Shown one piece after another: positions 18,203 through 28,468 of a stretch of 64,000 bases of DNA. Source of the DNA: Chloroflexota bacterium (GTDB taxonomy: Bacteria > Chloroflexota > Anaerolineae > UBA4142); NCBI GenBank assembly GCA_016208315.1, contig JACQYF010000125.1, forward strand, positions 62,001 to 126,000, written 5' to 3'. Under the pieces are notes generated by a model. That model searched no databases. It was not told the origin of the DNA and was given only the letters and a program-made list of their open reading frames with translations. Position 1 is the first letter of the stretch, and each line of letters begins with the position of its first letter. The position numbers were made by a program, and so were the translations under genes.

Positions 18203-20053
18203 TCATTCGCCCACGTAGATCGGTCCCACTGCGATCTTATCGGCGACCGACACTCCATTCTTATCCACGATTGCAAGCCGCCGCATGGAAGCGAAATCGT
18301 ACAGTCCCAATTCAACGCTGTAGATTCCTGGGTCCACGCTGGAGTCGAGGGGAATGACGATTCCATCGGGCTGTACTCTGCCCGCACTCCAAGTCGAAGT
18401 GGGCGACAGACCTCGCCTGGGCTGACTGTCTGAACTGGCGGCAATCTGCTGCTGCGAATTTACCAGGTGGGCAAATACCGTATAGTCTTGGCCTACATTC
18501 GCATCCGCGCGCCAGTAAAGAATCAAAACCAGAGCGTCACCCGGCTTGATCTTGGCGCTCGCAATTTCAACTCTCTCCAAAGCAATAGAATCTTGGAATT
18601 GCGCCGGCAAGACCGGCGTGATCTGAAAGGTCACGTCTTTTTCGACCCGCTGCTCCCTGAACTCATTCTCGTCACCAAGATAGTAGACGTATGCAGTATT
18701 ATGCTGGCGCAGTTCATCAGCTCGATTCAGGTCAACACCGCCGACAGTTACATTCGGCCCATAGCGCAAGAACATCAGACCAGAAATATCGAGCGTTTGC
18801 AGTGGCGTGTCGAAAAAATACAGATAGGTGTCCGGCGCAAAGGAGGGATGCACTTGATAAATTGGTCGGAATTGCAAGCGAATCTGCCGTATAAATCCTC
18901 CGAAATTTGTCACTTGTTCTGCGATGGTCGAGCTGCCTACTAACCCGACGATCATTATTAGCAGACTCATGGCAACGCGAATACCGACCCACTTGTAGCG
19001 CTGACCTACTCGTATCACCAGGTCCAACAAAAGACCAAAGCCAACCGCCGATGCCATAAGAGGAAGGTATAGATAGCGTGGGTTGAACAAATGCGGCGGA
19101 ATGGGCGCCACGATAATTACTGGAAGGACTGCGGCAGCTCCCAGAAAGAGTAACCGGCGATCGCGCCTCAAGCAACCATAGAGGAACAACAAACAGACAC
19201 CACCCAGCCAAACGTACCTGAATGTCTCATCCGCATCCCACGGGTACGCCAAAAAGGAGAGAAACTTGACGAATACGTACAGATTCTGCGCTCCAAGCCG
19301 ATAGCCGATCTGTCCGGTGAATTCACTGCGAGAGATAACAATCCATTGAGACGCGGCGTAGATCGCGAGGGCTGGGATAAATGCGATGTAACGCTTGACG
19401 AGAACCATCCAGGATGCTGGTTTTTTCACTATGATCCGATCAGCCAGAAAAAGCATAGCGGGCAGAGTGATGCTTACCTCTTTGGTGAGCAGCGCGCCCA
19501 TAAAGGCCAGAAACGCCAGTCCCCCTTTCAACCGGCTGCCCGATTCCAGATGGTCCATCCACAGAAGAATACTCAGGAGATAAAAAACGCCGGCGAGCGG
19601 ATCATGGACCGATGGCCAGTAGATGGCCATGCTCGTCAGCGACAATGGCGCATAAAGGAGCGCCGCAACCAGGCCGACGCGCCATTTTTTGGTAACCCGC
19701 GCAACTAACCCGTAGAGCAGTACACTAATGACGAGATGGATCACAACCTGGACAAGATGATACCAGACCGGATCGCCGCGAAAAATCAGATACTCGATTT
19801 TCCACTGCATCCCGATCATCGGACGATACCAAAGCCGCTGAAGGCGCGGATCGAAAAACTTGAGGAGGTAGGATAGTCCGGACAACCGTCCGGCTGCATC
19901 AATCGCGATATAGTCGTCCATCCAGAACCCGATGCTTAGCGCAGGGAAATAGGTAATGAGGACGACGGCGGCAATGGGGAGCGTACCCCAATGCGAGAGC
20001 GGCCATCGAGAAAAAAAGGATGCGATTCGGGACTCAGGTAGCAACCGGTTCAT
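18203..20053 (-). CDS. GT-C-type membrane protein, DD/WYRP/(S/T)KE subgroup
   Basis: This is a 616-residue paralog of 2932-4719. Motifs are D46-D47 after helix 1, F-D-P-R-L-Q-R-L-W-Y-R-P, L-L-T-K-E (threonine replacing the usual serine), N-P-R-Y-L-Y and one C-terminal beta-domain with Y-T-V-F-A-H-L-V. Its ATG lies 20 bases inside the end of the upstream YfhO-like gene. GC content is visibly lower than in the copies at 4729-8536, so it may have a separate history from those paralogs. Confidence 0.75.
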   Translation of the reverse strand: MNRLLPESRIASFFSRWPLSHWGTLPIAAVVLITYFPALSIGFWMDDYIAIDAAGRLSGLSYLLKFFDPRLQRLWYRPMIGMQWKIEYLIFRGDPVWYHLVQVVIHLVISVLLYGLVARVTKKWRVGLVAALLYAPLSLTSMAIYWPSVHDPLAGVFYLLSILLWMDHLESGSRLKGGLAFLAFMGALLTKEVSITLPAMLFLADRIIVKKPASWMVLVKRYIAFIPALAIYAASQWIVISRSEFTGQIGYRLGAQNLYVFVKFLSFLAYPWDADETFRYVWLGGVCLLFLYGCLRRDRRLLFLGAAAVLPVIIVAPIPPHLFNPRYLYLPLMASAVGFGLLLDLVIRVGQRYKWVGIRVAMSLLIMIVGLVGSSTIAEQVTNFGGFIRQIRLQFRPIYQVHPSFAPDTYLYFFDTPLQTLDISGLMFLRYGPNVTVGGVDLNRADELRQHNTAYVYYLGDENEFREQRVEKDVTFQITPVLPAQFQDSIALERVEIASAKIKPGDALVLILYWRADANVGQDYTVFAHLVNSQQQIAASSDSQPRRGLSPTSTWSAGRVQPDGIVIPLDSSVDPGIYSVELGLYDFASMRRLAIVDKNGVSVADKIAVGPIYVGE

Positions 20054-22841
20054 TTGTCCTTTTTATGCAACCAACAGCAATCACCCCGCCAATTAGCAGA
20101 CTCAAAGCGCTGATGACCGCCCCCCAAAGCACCGAGGCGGGCTTGTAATCAAAGACGACCACGTGTTCCCCTGCCGTGAGCCGCACCGCGCGGAAGACGT
20201 AATCGGCGCGATAGATCGGGATTTCTTTGCCATCCACATACGCAACCCAGCCGGGATACCACGTGTCCGTTAACACCAAATAGCCATCGCGACTGCTCTT
20301 GACGTTCAGGGCAACCCTTTCAGGTTTGTATTCGGTAATGGCGACCTGATCGCGCGATTTGCTGAGCGTGGCATCTTCGTGGGCGTCGAGACTTGGGCCG
20401 TCGGCCAATAACACGATCTGGTCAGCACGAAAGTCCGGCGCTTGCATCCGCGTCAATGCTTCTTCATCGTTTGTTACCTGCGCTTGGTGAACGACAAAGG
20501 CGCGCGGCAAAACATCGCGATTCTCCCACATCGCGGCAGTGTGGCTGCGGAACGCGAGCGCCAAATCTTGACGCTGAAGGAGTGAAGCGAGAGATACCGA
20601 GCGCTCTTGCTCATCAATCAAAGAGATACTTTCTATCGTCAGCCCCGAACCGGGTAACAATGATCGAACGCCCACGGCGATCACCGTCGGCGGCGCGGCG
20701 CCCGCGTCTACGTCGTATTGCGCGAGGTATTTGTGTCCATCAAACGTCCGCCCCACCGACTTCAAGTACGCCGGAAACGCTTGCGCGCCAGACGGCTTGC
20801 TATGATTCACATTCCCAATCTTGCGCAGTCCATCGTAGGCCCAATCGGCAGTTTCGACGCCCAGGCGGATGGGAAATGTTTTCGATTCGCCAGTGGCCAG
20901 GCGTAGAACGATCTCGCCGATCACCGTGCCATTTGCCAGATCGCCCGTTTCGTCTGTATACGATACCAGTTCGAGTCGCGCCACACGTGTTGGCGGAAGC
21001 GAGGGTTGCTCGCTCAGGATGCTGAGCGTTAAACCACCATAAGGTTCGGTTTCGTCGAAAGGCGGCGGCAACGGATCGCCGGCCACGAACGTCTCCAGGG
21101 GCAAGAGGTAATATCGAGTATTGATTAGGTTGCGCATTTCGAGAGACATCGCTTGGACGTACTGATCATTTCTCTGGATTCCGAGCGATGGCAAATACGA
21201 TTTGACGCCTTGCTTGTCGTAGATCAGTGGCAGGTTGGTCCAAAGTGACGCACGAATCGCGCCCGAAGTGTACGGATGCTTGTCCACAATCACGCGATAG
21301 TGTGGTTGAGCACTATTCATAGCAAGGACCGTCCGCGGGACCTGAATTAATTCAGCGGGCGGAGCCATTCGCGCCAGATTCGAAAGGAATGGCGCCGAAA
21401 AGGCAGCAAGGTCAAAGACGGTCAACCCCAGAACAATGACTTGCCACGTCTTTTGGCTTACCCAGCGAAATCGCGCAAGGAGTATTGCGCCCGTGCTCGC
21501 GGAGATGAGCAACGCAGGCAACAGCCACCACGCGTCCATCCACGATTCAACCGGCTGATTATACGCTTGGTAGATCGTCCAGGCGATAACAGCGGGCACG
21601 GTCAAACCCAGAACGCGCTCGAGCCAGACCTTGCGACGCACATTGTGCAGCCGATTGCCTATTTCTTCGAAGCCAAGCGCCGCAAGAAATGCAGCCGCAA
21701 AGGTAAACAGAAAAAGAAAACGCGCCGGGACTCGAAACCGATTGAATAGGGGAACGTAATAGAGCCAATCGTAAATGGGGGTGTTTCCGCCCAGTGCCAG
21801 GGCGAGCGCGAGCAGAGCTAGGGCAACGAAAAATAAGGTCCGAGCATTGCGGCGAAGAAACGGCGTGATGAGCGCAAGGGAAATCGGCAGTAGGCCGACA
21901 TAGCCCCAATATTCCATGTTGAAGGCATGCGGTGTTCCCAATTGCCAAAACGGAACCAGGAATTGGGTCAGGTAAATTGGATCGAGGGAATAACTTGTGA
22001 AGAAATATTTGCTGAGACTTTGACCACGGATAGACAGGCCGATCAATTCATAGGTCGGCAGCAATTGAATTGCCGCAATCCCAGCGCCCAACAGGATAGA
22101 CGAGCTCGTTACAAACGCCGCTTTGGGCAACCAAACTCGAAATATGCCGACCAACCCAGTACGTGGTAAATCCACAGGAGATCGCCAAAGCAACGGGCCG
22201 AAAAAGCCAGAGAGTGCGTAGACCACTAAACTAAAGAACGCGAATTGCGGAAAGCCAGCCAGAAACTGCAGCCCGATTGAGCCAGATGCGAGGAGAAACC
22301 AAATTAGCGAATTCTTTCCCTCCGAACGTGCTCGCCAGTATTTTTGTTGGAAGAAGATAAGCCACGGCAACCATGCCGCGACGGTAAGATGCGGAAGATG
22401 TGAATTCTGTGCCGTTACAAATCCGCTAAAGCCAAAAACGAATCCTGCGAGCAGGGCGCTCGAAACGCGCAAGCCAGAGGAACGGACAAGGAGGTACATA
22501 CCGATTGAAGCCCACGCAAGATTGAAAAGAGTCAGGTATGAATTCGCGAGGGTGGCAGGCAACAGCCGATAAGCAATCAAATTCAATGGATACAGCGCGG
22601 CCACTTCACCCTCGGCAAAGAGAGGAAAGCCCGCTTGCAAGCCCGGTGACCATAGTGGCAAACGCCCTGCCGCCAGCGCGCGCGCCAACTCGGTCCGAAT
22701 CGGCAAGAACAGCCAATTGATGTCCCCTTCGGCGAAAACTTGCTGGCCAATAGCTACCGGCCAGTAGTAAACCAACGGCCAGGCAGCCAGAAAGATGAGT
22801 GCAAGAGTATCAGGACGTGCAAGTGATTTCAGAAACCGCAT
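20034..22841 (-). CDS. YfhO-family large membrane protein
   Basis: This 935-residue protein has about a dozen N-terminal membrane segments, a long outside domain (residues ~500-890) and one C-terminal helix. The loop L-P-L-W-S-P-G-L-Q-A-G-F-P-L-F-A-E-G and the C-terminal G-E-H-V-V-V-F-D-Y-K-P-A-S before the last helix are typical of YfhO proteins. YfhO of gram-positive bacteria is a GT-C-fold enzyme linked to glycosylation of lipoteichoic acid. It sits between two SKE-type GT-C genes and overlaps the next gene by 20 bases. Confidence 0.82.
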   Translation of the reverse strand: MRFLKSLARPDTLALIFLAAWPLVYYWPVAIGQQVFAEGDINWLFLPIRTELARALAAGRLPLWSPGLQAGFPLFAEGEVAALYPLNLIAYRLLPATLANSYLTLFNLAWASIGMYLLVRSSGLRVSSALLAGFVFGFSGFVTAQNSHLPHLTVAAWLPWLIFFQQKYWRARSEGKNSLIWFLLASGSIGLQFLAGFPQFAFFSLVVYALSGFFGPLLWRSPVDLPRTGLVGIFRVWLPKAAFVTSSSILLGAGIAAIQLLPTYELIGLSIRGQSLSKYFFTSYSLDPIYLTQFLVPFWQLGTPHAFNMEYWGYVGLLPISLALITPFLRRNARTLFFVALALLALALALGGNTPIYDWLYYVPLFNRFRVPARFLFLFTFAAAFLAALGFEEIGNRLHNVRRKVWLERVLGLTVPAVIAWTIYQAYNQPVESWMDAWWLLPALLISASTGAILLARFRWVSQKTWQVIVLGLTVFDLAAFSAPFLSNLARMAPPAELIQVPRTVLAMNSAQPHYRVIVDKHPYTSGAIRASLWTNLPLIYDKQGVKSYLPSLGIQRNDQYVQAMSLEMRNLINTRYYLLPLETFVAGDPLPPPFDETEPYGGLTLSILSEQPSLPPTRVARLELVSYTDETGDLANGTVIGEIVLRLATGESKTFPIRLGVETADWAYDGLRKIGNVNHSKPSGAQAFPAYLKSVGRTFDGHKYLAQYDVDAGAAPPTVIAVGVRSLLPGSGLTIESISLIDEQERSVSLASLLQRQDLALAFRSHTAAMWENRDVLPRAFVVHQAQVTNDEEALTRMQAPDFRADQIVLLADGPSLDAHEDATLSKSRDQVAITEYKPERVALNVKSSRDGYLVLTDTWYPGWVAYVDGKEIPIYRADYVFRAVRLTAGEHVVVFDYKPASVLWGAVISALSLLIGGVIAVGCIKRTNEPVAT

Positions 22842-22928
22842 TTACCTAGCCCTTGCGTTGGCAAGACTTGCTGGTGTCAGTGCAATGAGGAATGACATCC
22901 GGTGTAGTGAGTTCCGAGAAGAATCAAA

Positions 22929-24800
22929 TTAGAACAAGTCGGTCGTAACGAGCGGCTGGATCACAATCTGGTCAGATAATACAGCTCCGCGCGAATCCAC
23001 GAGCGAAAGGCGCTGCAAGGTGGACAGTTCGTACAACCCCACTTCCAAATGATAACTCCCCGCCCCCAGGTCCGCCGGGATTGAGAGCACGTGAGCATCG
23101 GCTGTAAACTGATTCAGCCGCCACGCGCTCGTTCGCTCCTTGCCGCTACGGGGCATGCTGTCCTCCCCAAGCACCATGCGCCCATTGGCATCCACTAAAT
23201 GGACGAACACTGTGTAATCCTTCTCGATTCTGCCGGTCGCTCTCCAATACAAGATGAGCACCAAGGGTTCATCTCTCTTCAGCGTGGAACTCGTGATCTC
23301 ATAACCTTCCAGGCGTACCGGGGCTTCAAAGTCGCGGGGCATTTCGGGGGTGACTTGGGTTGTCGCTTCCTTGTCCACCGATACTTGGACAGGGCGGTTA
23401 GTCTCATCGAAATAGTAGACATACGCGATTGAGTAGTCCTGAAAGTTCGCCCTCTCGCTTTTGAGCCTTCCCCCCGTATAGACACGCCCATCCTCAAAAG
23501 TTCCACTGACCGAAAGCTTCTGCCCGTAACGCTGAAATAACATGCCTGCCACGTCAGTAATCGAAACGTTGCGCGGCGGTTCGACCAAGAACAGTCGCGT
23601 GCTATTGCGAAAGGCAGGATGCTGTCGCATAATGTCTCCGAAGGGAACCCGGCTTTGACGAGTGGCTTCAGATAGTTCAGCACCAGCAGTAGCAGTTGTA
23701 GAGCCGTTCAGTACGACGAAACCCATAACCATGATCGAAGCGATAGCGATTAGGTTTGTAGGTTTCCAATGACTCCACGCTCGCTCAAGAGCGAGTGCCC
23801 AGCAAATAGATATGGGTACGGTAGCCAGATAGAGATACCGTGCATACGCTCCAAATGGGCTAAGGACAACAGGCCCAATTGTTAGGAAAACCATCAGTAC
23901 AAGAAATATTGCTGCTACATTTCGCTTGAGGATAGCGACTCCGATGCACAATAAGCCAATAAGAATCACTATTAAATCAACTGAAGAGGAAGACCATATT
24001 CCCCAAGGAGAAGCCAGCAGACCAAGATAGGCAGCATAATTAGTGAGCACATGCTCGCCTATTGAATATTTCCCTTCAGTGACGAATACTCCTCGCAACT
24101 GGATCGAGGCTTGGATTGCCAAGTAGACTAGAAAGATTACTGCAACGCATGCATAACGCCGGGCTAGTCCAGAGATAGTCGCCTTTTGATGGACAAGTAC
24201 GTGGTCAGTCAAGAAAAGTGTAATCGGTAGAATGATGGCAGATTCTTTGCTGAAGAGGGCAAGAACCAATGCACCGATGGCAAGCAAATACTCTTTCCTA
24301 TTCAGAGATTGCAAATAGTCTAACCAGAATAACACTGCTGCCAAAGCAAAAAATGTTGCTAGGGGCGCTTCATCAGAAATCCAAAACACTGCCTCGTTCG
24401 CGACCGGAAATCCGACGTAAAGCACGGCAGCCAAAAAGGCAACCCGCCATCTTTTGCCAAGTCGCCAAACAATCGCGAGGACCACGAGAGCATTTGCAGC
24501 ATGAATCAAGATTTGCACGAGATGATAGTAGCTTGCGTCGGAATGGAATAGATTATATTCGATGAGAACTAAGATATGTCTGAGCGGCCTATAATTGTTA
24601 TTCTGCAGCCCCGGATCCAGAGCACGTGCCAAATACTGAGGGAGAGGCATACTTCCGGCCCAGTACAAATAAGTATAGTCGTCCATGAGCCGAAAGCCCA
24701 TCCTTAACGCAGATGCATATGTCAACAAGCCAACCAAAATCACGACAACACAACCGGTCAGCACTATAGGACGTGGTACTCCGTATGACTTTTGGGACAT
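22929..24800 (-). CDS. GT-C-type membrane protein, DD/SKE subgroup
   Basis: This is a 623-residue paralog with D40-D41 after helix 1, N-Y-R-P-L-R in place of W-Y-R-P, F-S-K-E, A-R-Y-L-Y and one C-terminal beta-domain. ATG at 24800 has a GGAG about 12 bases upstream. It is the first gene downstream of the insertion sequence, so any promoter lies in 24801-24944 or is supplied by the element. Base composition is clearly more AT-rich than in the copies at 4729-8536. Confidence 0.75.
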   Translation of the reverse strand: MSQKSYGVPRPIVLTGCVVVILVGLLTYASALRMGFRLMDDYTYLYWAGSMPLPQYLARALDPGLQNNNYRPLRHILVLIEYNLFHSDASYYHLVQILIHAANALVVLAIVWRLGKRWRVAFLAAVLYVGFPVANEAVFWISDEAPLATFFALAAVLFWLDYLQSLNRKEYLLAIGALVLALFSKESAIILPITLFLTDHVLVHQKATISGLARRYACVAVIFLVYLAIQASIQLRGVFVTEGKYSIGEHVLTNYAAYLGLLASPWGIWSSSSVDLIVILIGLLCIGVAILKRNVAAIFLVLMVFLTIGPVVLSPFGAYARYLYLATVPISICWALALERAWSHWKPTNLIAIASIMVMGFVVLNGSTTATAGAELSEATRQSRVPFGDIMRQHPAFRNSTRLFLVEPPRNVSITDVAGMLFQRYGQKLSVSGTFEDGRVYTGGRLKSERANFQDYSIAYVYYFDETNRPVQVSVDKEATTQVTPEMPRDFEAPVRLEGYEITSSTLKRDEPLVLILYWRATGRIEKDYTVFVHLVDANGRMVLGEDSMPRSGKERTSAWRLNQFTADAHVLSIPADLGAGSYHLEVGLYELSTLQRLSLVDSRGAVLSDQIVIQPLVTTDLF

Positions 24801-24944
24801 GAGCCTGTTTCTCCACTCTCTTCATACATGTCCAGTATAGCAAAGGTTAGATGACGAGACAAATTCGGGCTATGGAAATAAAGCGAGGCGAGAAAAAATC
24901 TGCGCCTCGTCTCCTAAACTATTCCAACCGGCAAACGTACTAAG

Positions 24945-26374
24945 GAACTGTGCAAAAATAACTTCCGATTTTCAAGATGGCCATCCGCGGAGCACGCGAC
25001 CGGTTCCTTGGCAGGGATGGACGTGGGTTGAGCCAAGGCGTCTCTGGCTCACCGAATCGGGCGTATAATCGGAAGACGAATCTTCCGTTCGAACAGGTGC
25101 AGTATGGAAAACCGCCCGATACATCACTGTCCGTGTCGGGCGTGTCGCTCGCATCAAGATTCTCCGACGAAACGGTCGCACGCCCATATCAATTTTCTGG
25201 TGAGCACGCTCGATGAACGCCAACGCCGGCTCTATGTCGGTCTGGAATCCGAGCGGCTCGGGCATGGCGGGGATCGCACCCTGGCTGAGATCACCGGGCT
25301 CAGCGTGGACACCGTGGCCGCTGGCCGTCGGGAACTGGCGGCGGCTCCCCCGCCTCAAGGCATCCGTGCTTCCGGCGGAGGCCGTCCCCGCGCCGAAAAA
25401 AAGACCCGACGCTCCTCGCCGACCTAGCCCGGTTGATGCGAAACCAGACGGCGGGCGATCCTCAAACGCACCGCAAGTGGAAACGAAAAAGTCTTCGCCA
25501 GCTCAGCCAACAACTGGCGCCCGCCCATCCGGTCAGCCCGCATACGGTCGGACGATTGCTCGATGAACAAGGTTATTCGCTGCACGTTAACCACAAAGAA
25601 TTGGACGAGCGCTCCAGCCCAGACCGCAACGAGCAATTCGAGTATATTCAGGCTCAAATCGAGGCCTTTTTGGACCACGGCTGGCCAATCATCAGCGTGG
25701 ACACCAAAAAACGCGAACTGATTGGTGCTTTTCGGAATCCCGGTCGGGTCTGGGGCCGAAAGCCGACCCGAGTCAATATTTACGATTTTCGCTCCCAGGC
25801 GAAAGGGATTGCGATTCCCTATGGCATCTATGATTACATGCGGGACGCCGGATACATCTGTGTCGGCACCAGTGCCGATACATCCGAATTTGCCGTGGAT
25901 GCAATTGTGTGGTGGTGGACCACCTTCGGGCGGCACCACTATCCGCAGGCCTCGGCGCTCTTGATCTTGGCGGATGGCGGTGGGAGCAACGGGTATCGCG
26001 ATCGGTTGTGGAAGTATGCGCTCCAGCACCGCCTGGTCAATCCCTGCCACCTGGAAGTGACGGTGACGCACTATCCGACCGGGGCCTCCAAATGGAATCC
26101 GACCGATCATCGGCTCTTCAGCGCCGTGAGTGGCAATTGGGCCGGCCAACCGCTCAGCAGTTACGACAAGATGCTGCATCTGATCGAGGCGACCACCACC
26201 GAACAGGGCTTGACGGTCCAGGTGACCCTCAACCAGAAAGTCTATCCGAAAGGCATCAAGATCACGGATGCCCAAATGGCGGGCTTGAATATCCAGAAGC
26301 ACGAGACGTTATTGCGGTGGAACTATACGCTCAAGCCCTTCGACTGAAAATCGGAAGTTATTTTTGCACAGTTC
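24945..26374 (+). mobile_element. ISAzo13-family insertion sequence
   Basis: Perfect 29-base inverted repeats lie at 24945-24973 and 26346-26374, beginning gaactgtgcaaaaataactt. The flanks carry a 5-base direct repeat ctaag (24940-24944 and 26375-26379); a shorter taa duplication with 30-base ends is the alternative reading. The 1430-bp element has one transposase gene on the plus strand, opposite to its neighbours. The target site is the stop codon of the LamG gene, and the duplication restores that stop. Confidence 0.92.
25104..26347 (+). CDS. ISAzo13-family transposase, apparently expressed by -1 frameshift
   Basis: The N-terminal part (25104-25427) and the catalytic part (open frame from before 25433 to 26347) are in different frames. 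Zero-frame codons G-AA AAA AAG at 25395-25403 form the slippery heptamer A_AAA_AAG. A -1 shift there gives E-K-K followed by D-P-T-L-L-A-D-L-A-R-L-M-R, exactly the order expected for this family, with about 414 residues in all. A GGAGG lies 14 bases before the slippery run and could act as an internal stimulator. The DDE-type core shows S-V-D-T-K-K, A-D-G-G-G-S-N-G-Y and W-N-P-T-D-H-R-L-F-S. The third acidic residue is D where relatives have E. The N-terminus has H-C-P-C-R-A-C, possibly metal binding. A simple inactivating frameshift is the alternative. Confidence 0.8.
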
Positions 26375-28204
26375 CTAAGGGCCGTACGGACATGGCGAAT
26401 ATGCTATGAACGGAAGAAAAAGCAGGTTTTGACTCGATGATGGCGAGCGGGGACTCAAGCGGTTCGTGCGGGGTGCCGCGACGAAGGTTCTTTGGACTGT
26501 ACTCACCCGTGTTTCGTCGAAAAGACCCTTGGCGCACTGTCCTCCAAAATCGCATCCTACGTGCCAGTCGTAAACCTGGTTAATCATACCCTGCGTGGAT
26601 GAAGTATCTGATTTGCGCAGCTGTCCGTCAATCCAAATCTCCATGCCGCGTGTTCCCCATGTGGCAGCCAGATGGTGCCAGCAGGCAGCGAGAGTTGTGG
26701 GCGACACGCCACTGTCCAGCAAATGACCAGACGTGCCATCAAAAAAACCGAAAAGGATCGTACCTTGTGGTGCTGAGCCGAAGAATAAAATCGGCGACGT
26801 GCTGTTGTAATATTGTGTCGCAACAAACAGTGGCTGTGCTCCACTCCAGTCGCTAGAGAAATTAACCCACATTTCTAGGGTACCAATGCCGATGCTGCCC
26901 AGATTACCTGTGCCAAGGCCTGAGGCATTTCCATCCAACAGGAGTCCGCCATTAAAGCGCCCATTCGGCACAATGGCCGCTTGACCCGCCAAATACCTGT
27001 ACTGTTGTGTGACCTCTTCCAAGATCATAGGAGAAGGCGACTGTGTTTGAAAATTCAAATGAAAGAGTGCGGCCGTTTTCGTATCAACGGGATATTCTCC
27101 CAGAATCGGAACAGGGGTATTAGTCGGCGTAGGCGTAATCGTGGGCACAACGGACGCGGAGAACGTCCGTTGGACATTGCTTATACGTACTTCGTCAATT
27201 CTCCCCTTGAAGCAGTTGCTCGTCCCATCCGGACCACATCCGATTAGAAAGGTACTATATGCCGGCAACGGCCCAAAATAATCTCCAGGCGGTGGTGGCG
27301 CTTGCCTGGCTGTCATGGTCGGAACCATCACCGGAGTTTGGCAAACGGGGTACTGCGGATTCGGAGGATATTCGGGTTGCGGTAGTCCCATCTGCATTTG
27401 AGGATTACATTTGTACGGATATGGTTCGATGCCCGCATTGGGATCATCATTGGCAACACCATGTAAAACGCCATCTACCCAAATCTCGACTCCTCGCGGT
27501 CCCCAGGTCCCAGCAACGTGATGAAAACGCCAGGTCTCATACGGCCAAATTGGTCCGGACTGATTGCCCAAGTATCTGCACGGATTTATGCCACTGTCCG
27601 AATTGGTCCACTTGCCGTCATGGTAAACTTGAAAGTAGAGACCCCCATCCGCGACTAGTCTAAGAATTGGGGCGCCACTGCCATATTCTGGCCCAGCGGC
27701 AACGATTGTAAAGAAGGAACCGTACGCTTGGCAAGGAGCCAAAAAGTCTACAAACGCCTCGATGGTCCCGCTAGTCAAGTCGCCCAAATATCCAGTTCGC
27801 ACGTACGAACCATTTCCATCGAACGACGCCCCGCCGCCGTAGACCCCCGCACTTGTAATGGTGACATTTCCATTAGGTATTCCATTGTACTGACTAAGTG
27901 CGTCTGCGGTATCCGAGTCGAAATGGTAAAGCGCCACGGTATCCGCGTCGGCTGTGGGCTGCCCCGGCACAAGCCGCGGGCCCGACCGGCTTGACGACGG
28001 CGTGGACGATAAAGAGGGTGTTTTGCTTGCAAAGGGTGTTGACGCTTGAGCGAGCGCCCGGTTCGGCGACGTGGCGAGGAGTGGGCTAAAGGTTGCGCTG
28101 GCGACGAGTATGAGTCCGAGTACGAGGAGCAGACAGGCCGCGATTTTCATGGCCGCGCGCCGGCCACGCCCCTCCGGGGAATCTGGGTGTGTAACGACTT
28201 GCAT
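26375..28204 (-). CDS. Secreted protein with two LamG/concanavalin-A-like domains
   Basis: This is a predicted exported protein of about 609 residues. ATG at 28204 follows GAGGTG by about 12 bases. A positively charged start and a hydrophobic stretch (K-I-A-A-C-L-L-L-V-L-G) form the signal sequence, followed by a Ser/Thr/Pro-rich linker. Two LamG-like domains follow, each starting with a V-A-L-Y-H-F-D or A-A-L-F-H-L-N motif and ending with D-E-V-R-I-S or D-E-T-R-V-S. They are separated by a T-P-T-P-T-N-T-P linker. Such domains bind sugars or proteins outside the cell. The C-terminus L-L-F-L-P-F-I-A-Y resembles short hydrophobic tails of other surface proteins in this group. The insertion sequence abuts its stop codon. 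Confidence 0.8.
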   Translation of the reverse strand: MQVVTHPDSPEGRGRRAAMKIAACLLLVLGLILVASATFSPLLATSPNRALAQASTPFASKTPSLSSTPSSSRSGPRLVPGQPTADADTVALYHFDSDTADALSQYNGIPNGNVTITSAGVYGGGASFDGNGSYVRTGYLGDLTSGTIEAFVDFLAPCQAYGSFFTIVAAGPEYGSGAPILRLVADGGLYFQVYHDGKWTNSDSGINPCRYLGNQSGPIWPYETWRFHHVAGTWGPRGVEIWVDGVLHGVANDDPNAGIEPYPYKCNPQMQMGLPQPEYPPNPQYPVCQTPVMVPTMTARQAPPPPGDYFGPLPAYSTFLIGCGPDGTSNCFKGRIDEVRISNVQRTFSASVVPTITPTPTNTPVPILGEYPVDTKTAALFHLNFQTQSPSPMILEEVTQQYRYLAGQAAIVPNGRFNGGLLLDGNASGLGTGNLGSIGIGTLEMWVNFSSDWSGAQPLFVATQYYNSTSPILFFGSAPQGTILFGFFDGTSGHLLDSGVSPTTLAACWHHLAATWGTRGMEIWIDGQLRKSDTSSTQGMINQVYDWHVGCDFGGQCAKGLFDETRVSTVQRTFVAAPRTNRLSPRSPSSSQNLLFLPFIAYSPCPYGP

Positions 28205-28468
28205 CGAAGCTTGCACCTCGGGTAATGAGATACTGCTGCATTGCAGCACCGTGCGCTATAGTGTGGCCGACTATTTCCCCGGTTTAAAGTGGGATGCGTC
28301 GCCGGCGAGAACGCCACTCGAGCTACTCTGGTTTTATTCTATTCAGAGTTCCTACCCTTGTCAATGCGTTTACACGCGACACCAGCCGTGCTCCCCGTTA
28401 TTTGCGCAATCTGTCATCAAGATGTAATGTCTCTGCGGCCGAGCACTCGACGCCGACCGTATTTGTAC

